NCBI RefSeq assembly: GCF_000018685.1
Contig: NC_010001.1
Coordinates: 3,416,001 to 3,480,000 of the forward strand
DNA: 64,000 nucleotides
DNA from: Lachnoclostridium phytofermentans ISDg
GTDB taxonomy: Bacteria; Bacillota; Clostridia; Lachnospirales; Lachnospiraceae
Reading direction: 5' to 3'
In this document: positions 62,207-64,000 of the stretch, one piece after another
Layout: each line of letters opens with the position of its first letter
Numbering within the stretch: the stretch's first letter is position 1
Made by a program: the position numbers and the translations under genes
Notes under the pieces: model-generated
What the model was told of the DNA's origin: nothing
Databases searched by the model: none
What the model saw: only the letters and a program-made list of their open reading frames with translations

Positions 62207-62534
62207 AACAGATTACTCCTTTTTGTTTTCCAAATGTAAGGTTCCCCTAAATACGGGTGATGATTTACCGAGGAAGTTAGTTTATTTTATGTATATGTGA
62301 AGTTTCGGTAATTGTTACCTGCTATGACAGTTCATCCAAAATCATTCGATATTTTTTAACCCATCAATTGTAATTTATTGGTTATGAAAAGATATTGAGG
62401 GAAAATTAGAAGTTCTGAAAAAAGATGTTTAGATGAAATCAAATATGTTTATAAAAGGTGAAAAGTTTTATCCTAGATGAGATCAGAAATATTTAGAAGC
62501 GTAGAGAAGTTCTTTTCAAAATTGTACGGATAAG

Positions 62535-62577
62535 AAGAAGGATCTTTTACAAAGTAAATTTGTAAAAGATCCTTCTT
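62535..62577 (-). terminator. Terminator of the rRNA-tRNA operon
   Basis: A 19-bp perfect stem (62535-62553 with 62559-62577, core GAAGGATCTTTTACAAA), then TTCTTCTTATCC on the minus strand. The rest of 62207-62534 holds nothing I can identify. Confidence 0.85.
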
Positions 62578-62583
62578 TTATAA

Positions 62584-62655
62584 TGACTCCAAGGGGATTT
62601 GAACCCCTGTTACCGCCGTGAAAGGGCGGTGTCTTAACCGCTTGACCATGGAGCC
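62584..62655 (-). tRNA. tRNA-Glu (anticodon TTC)
   Basis: 72 bases. The acceptor stem GGCTCCA pairs with TGGAGTC, with one G-T pair. The anticodon loop CTTTCAC gives TTC. T loop GTTCAAATC. Discriminator A, no encoded CCA. It lies 80 bases after the 23S gene and before the operon terminator. Confidence 0.96.
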
Positions 62656-62735
62656 ATAGAATACAATTATCCTTTTGTACCATTGTACTCTCAAAACCTC
62701 ATATTGATATACTCTAATTTTTAAACAAACCTTTT

Positions 62736-64000
<1,265 letters not shown>

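Overview
The window is AT-rich, low-GC Firmicute DNA. It carries sporulation-type proteins (a Csp-like subtilase, a SafA-like LysM protein, YmaF-family proteins), pyruvate formate-lyase, strong AAGGAGG-type ribosome binding sites and 2-hydroxyacyl-CoA dehydratase-type proteins. This suggests an anaerobic, spore-forming Clostridium of the Lachnospiraceae. It resembles Lachnoclostridium (Clostridium) phytofermentans, but that assignment is inference, not a database match.

Layout. 1-0.6 kb: an anti-sigma-like gene cut by the window edge and a tRNA-Leu. 0.8-2.0 kb: a gene remnant, a duplicated 85-bp unit and an Arg/Glu repeat protein. 2.1-4.3 kb: four tandem cassettes, each with a conserved upstream block, a 29-residue five-cysteine peptide and a terminator. 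They alternate with one intact and two decayed YmaF-family genes. 4.3-20.7 kb: a minus-strand cluster built around a 2228-residue protein with almost 2000 residues of seven-residue repeats. It also holds five glycosyltransferase genes (GT2, GT2-TPR, TPR-GT4-GT4, GT4, GT2-methyltransferase) and a clostripain-like peptidase. 21-24.9 kb: a ferritin-like protein, a second YmaF protein, a Csp-type subtilase whose catalytic serine is glycine, and a cell-wall amidase. I read 1.7-24.9 kb as a spore-surface and germination island.

25-31.9 kb: remnants of a type IV pilus locus around a prepilin peptidase, then the pyruvate formate-lyase locus. The enzyme is split: a 686-residue catalytic subunit without the glycyl-radical domain, a 67-residue degenerate piece and a 78-residue glycyl-radical protein, with the activase downstream. 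A DUF1846 gene diverges from it. 32-43.2 kb: a phosphate regulon with a Na/Pi cotransporter, pstSCAB, phoU, two histidine kinases, one response regulator and an HD protein. PhoP-box-like repeats lie before both pstS and the cotransporter gene. 43.4-60.2 kb: a GGDEF-EAL protein, a LysM spore-coat-like protein, a 1431-residue activase/dehydratase-like protein, a hybrid histidine kinase, hisH-hisF-ung, a zinc-ribbon membrane protein and CheV. 60.2-64 kb: a GC-rich palindrome, a cysteine-desulfurase-like gene, tRNA-Glu, and the 3' part of a 23S rRNA gene that continues past the window end.

How the genes may work together. The glycosyltransferases sit around one very long repeat protein with a Thr or Ser at the same heptad position in nearly every repeat, so the cluster may build a glycosylated surface filament. 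Phosphate uptake and its signalling form one contiguous unit. The split lyase and its activase form the fermentative pyruvate-to-formate module, with a Rex-like site in its leader.
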